A stretch of 64,000 nucleotides of DNA from Flammulina velutipes (lineage: Eukaryota; Basidiomycota; Agaricomycetes; Agaricales; Physalacriaceae): contig CM022376.1 in the NCBI GenBank assembly GCA_011800155.1, forward strand, positions 2,480,001-2,544,000. Reading direction: 5' to 3'. The notes below the pieces were generated by a model. The model worked only from the letters and a program-made list of their open reading frames with translations. It did not search any database and was not told the origin of the DNA. Positions 63,830-64,000 of this stretch are shown here, piece by piece. Position numbers and translations under genes: made by a program. Every line of letters begins with the position of its first letter. Position 1 is the first letter of the stretch.

Positions 63830-64000
63830 TTAGGTAGCGATGTCAGGTTGTCTATGTTCCATAGCGGCAAGAATCCGACCAAGCAGCTCTAGTTTGCGCT
63901 CTTCCAGCTCGACAAACCTAGCACCGAATTCGCTGACTTTATCTACGAGTTGACGGAGAAGCTGGAGCATCTCTTTGAGTTGCTGTTGACTCTGTCGGAA
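63830..64000 (-). CDS. Coiled-coil protein, 3' end only (cut by window edge)
   Basis: The frame is open from the window edge to TAA at 63830-63832 (56 codons). It encodes a heptad-rich helix (QQLKEMLQLLRQLVDKVSEF; ELEERKLELLGRILAAMEHR). This resembles the C-terminal helix of the Cys-cluster protein at 49030 (IAKNLGLLINHVKDIFTYVN), so it may be a paralogue. The rest of the gene is outside the window. Confidence 0.5.
   Translation of the reverse strand, partial: FRQSQQQLKEMLQLLRQLVDKVSEFGARFVELEERKLELLGRILAAMEHRQPDIAT

Overview
The window looks like an accessory, repeat-rich stretch of a basidiomycete (Agaricomycete-type) nuclear genome. Genes carry short spliceosomal introns of about 46-60 nt with GTAAGT/GTATGT-type donors. 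It holds large paralogous families typical of mushroom-forming fungi (F-box/LRR proteins, OTT_1508-like deaminases, a fungal GT2 glycosyltransferase, a pepsin-type protease) and several transposon classes. No bacterial operon logic, ribosome binding sites or CRISPR arrays are seen.

Layout. 1-2967: 3' part of a DIRS/Ngaro-like tyrosine-recombinase retrotransposon with split direct repeats. 3858-7989: a complete gag-only LTR retrotransposon with indistinguishable LTRs and a 5-bp target duplication. 9.2-15.8 kb: four tandem F-box genes. 18.2-23.4 kb: two reverse-strand F-box genes and a deaminase fragment. 23.8-26.9 kb: two tandem intact deaminases. 29.1-33.8 kb: three F-box genes, one broken. 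34.2-35.7 kb: an unrecognised intron-containing gene. 37.7-39.3 kb: an F-box gene with a single nonsense codon. 39.9-41.5 kb: an aspartic protease. 41565-45261: a complete Tc1/mariner-type element with perfect 94-bp inverted repeats, an intact DD34E transposase and a second, AT-hook-like gene. 47.5-50.2 kb: an alpha/beta hydrolase and a Cys-cluster/coiled-coil protein. 52.3-54.5 kb: a third deaminase and an F-box fragment. 55.3-56.6 kb: a GT2 pseudogene. 56.9-59.8 kb: an F-box gene split by a 1149-bp inverted-repeat element with a 9-bp target duplication. 61.6-63.1 kb: a diverged fourth deaminase. The window ends in the 3' end of a coiled-coil gene.

Two gene families dominate. The F-box proteins (12 loci, 8 apparently intact) are predicted substrate adaptors of SCF ubiquitin ligases. 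Seven share a tiny first coding exon of 14 or 17 nt, and most of those share an upstream element (GCGTGGGAAA followed by a CCGG-type box). The deaminases (4 intact, 1 fragment) keep the HxE and CxxC zinc-binding and catalytic residues and share a leader intron ending at or just before the start codon. The families are interleaved and surrounded by fresh insertions. A role for the deaminases in silencing or mutating foreign nucleic acid is a published suggestion for this family; a functional link to the F-box genes here is my inference only.

Limits: introns were placed by eye from splice consensus and paralogue comparison. Similarities were judged by reading, not by alignment software.
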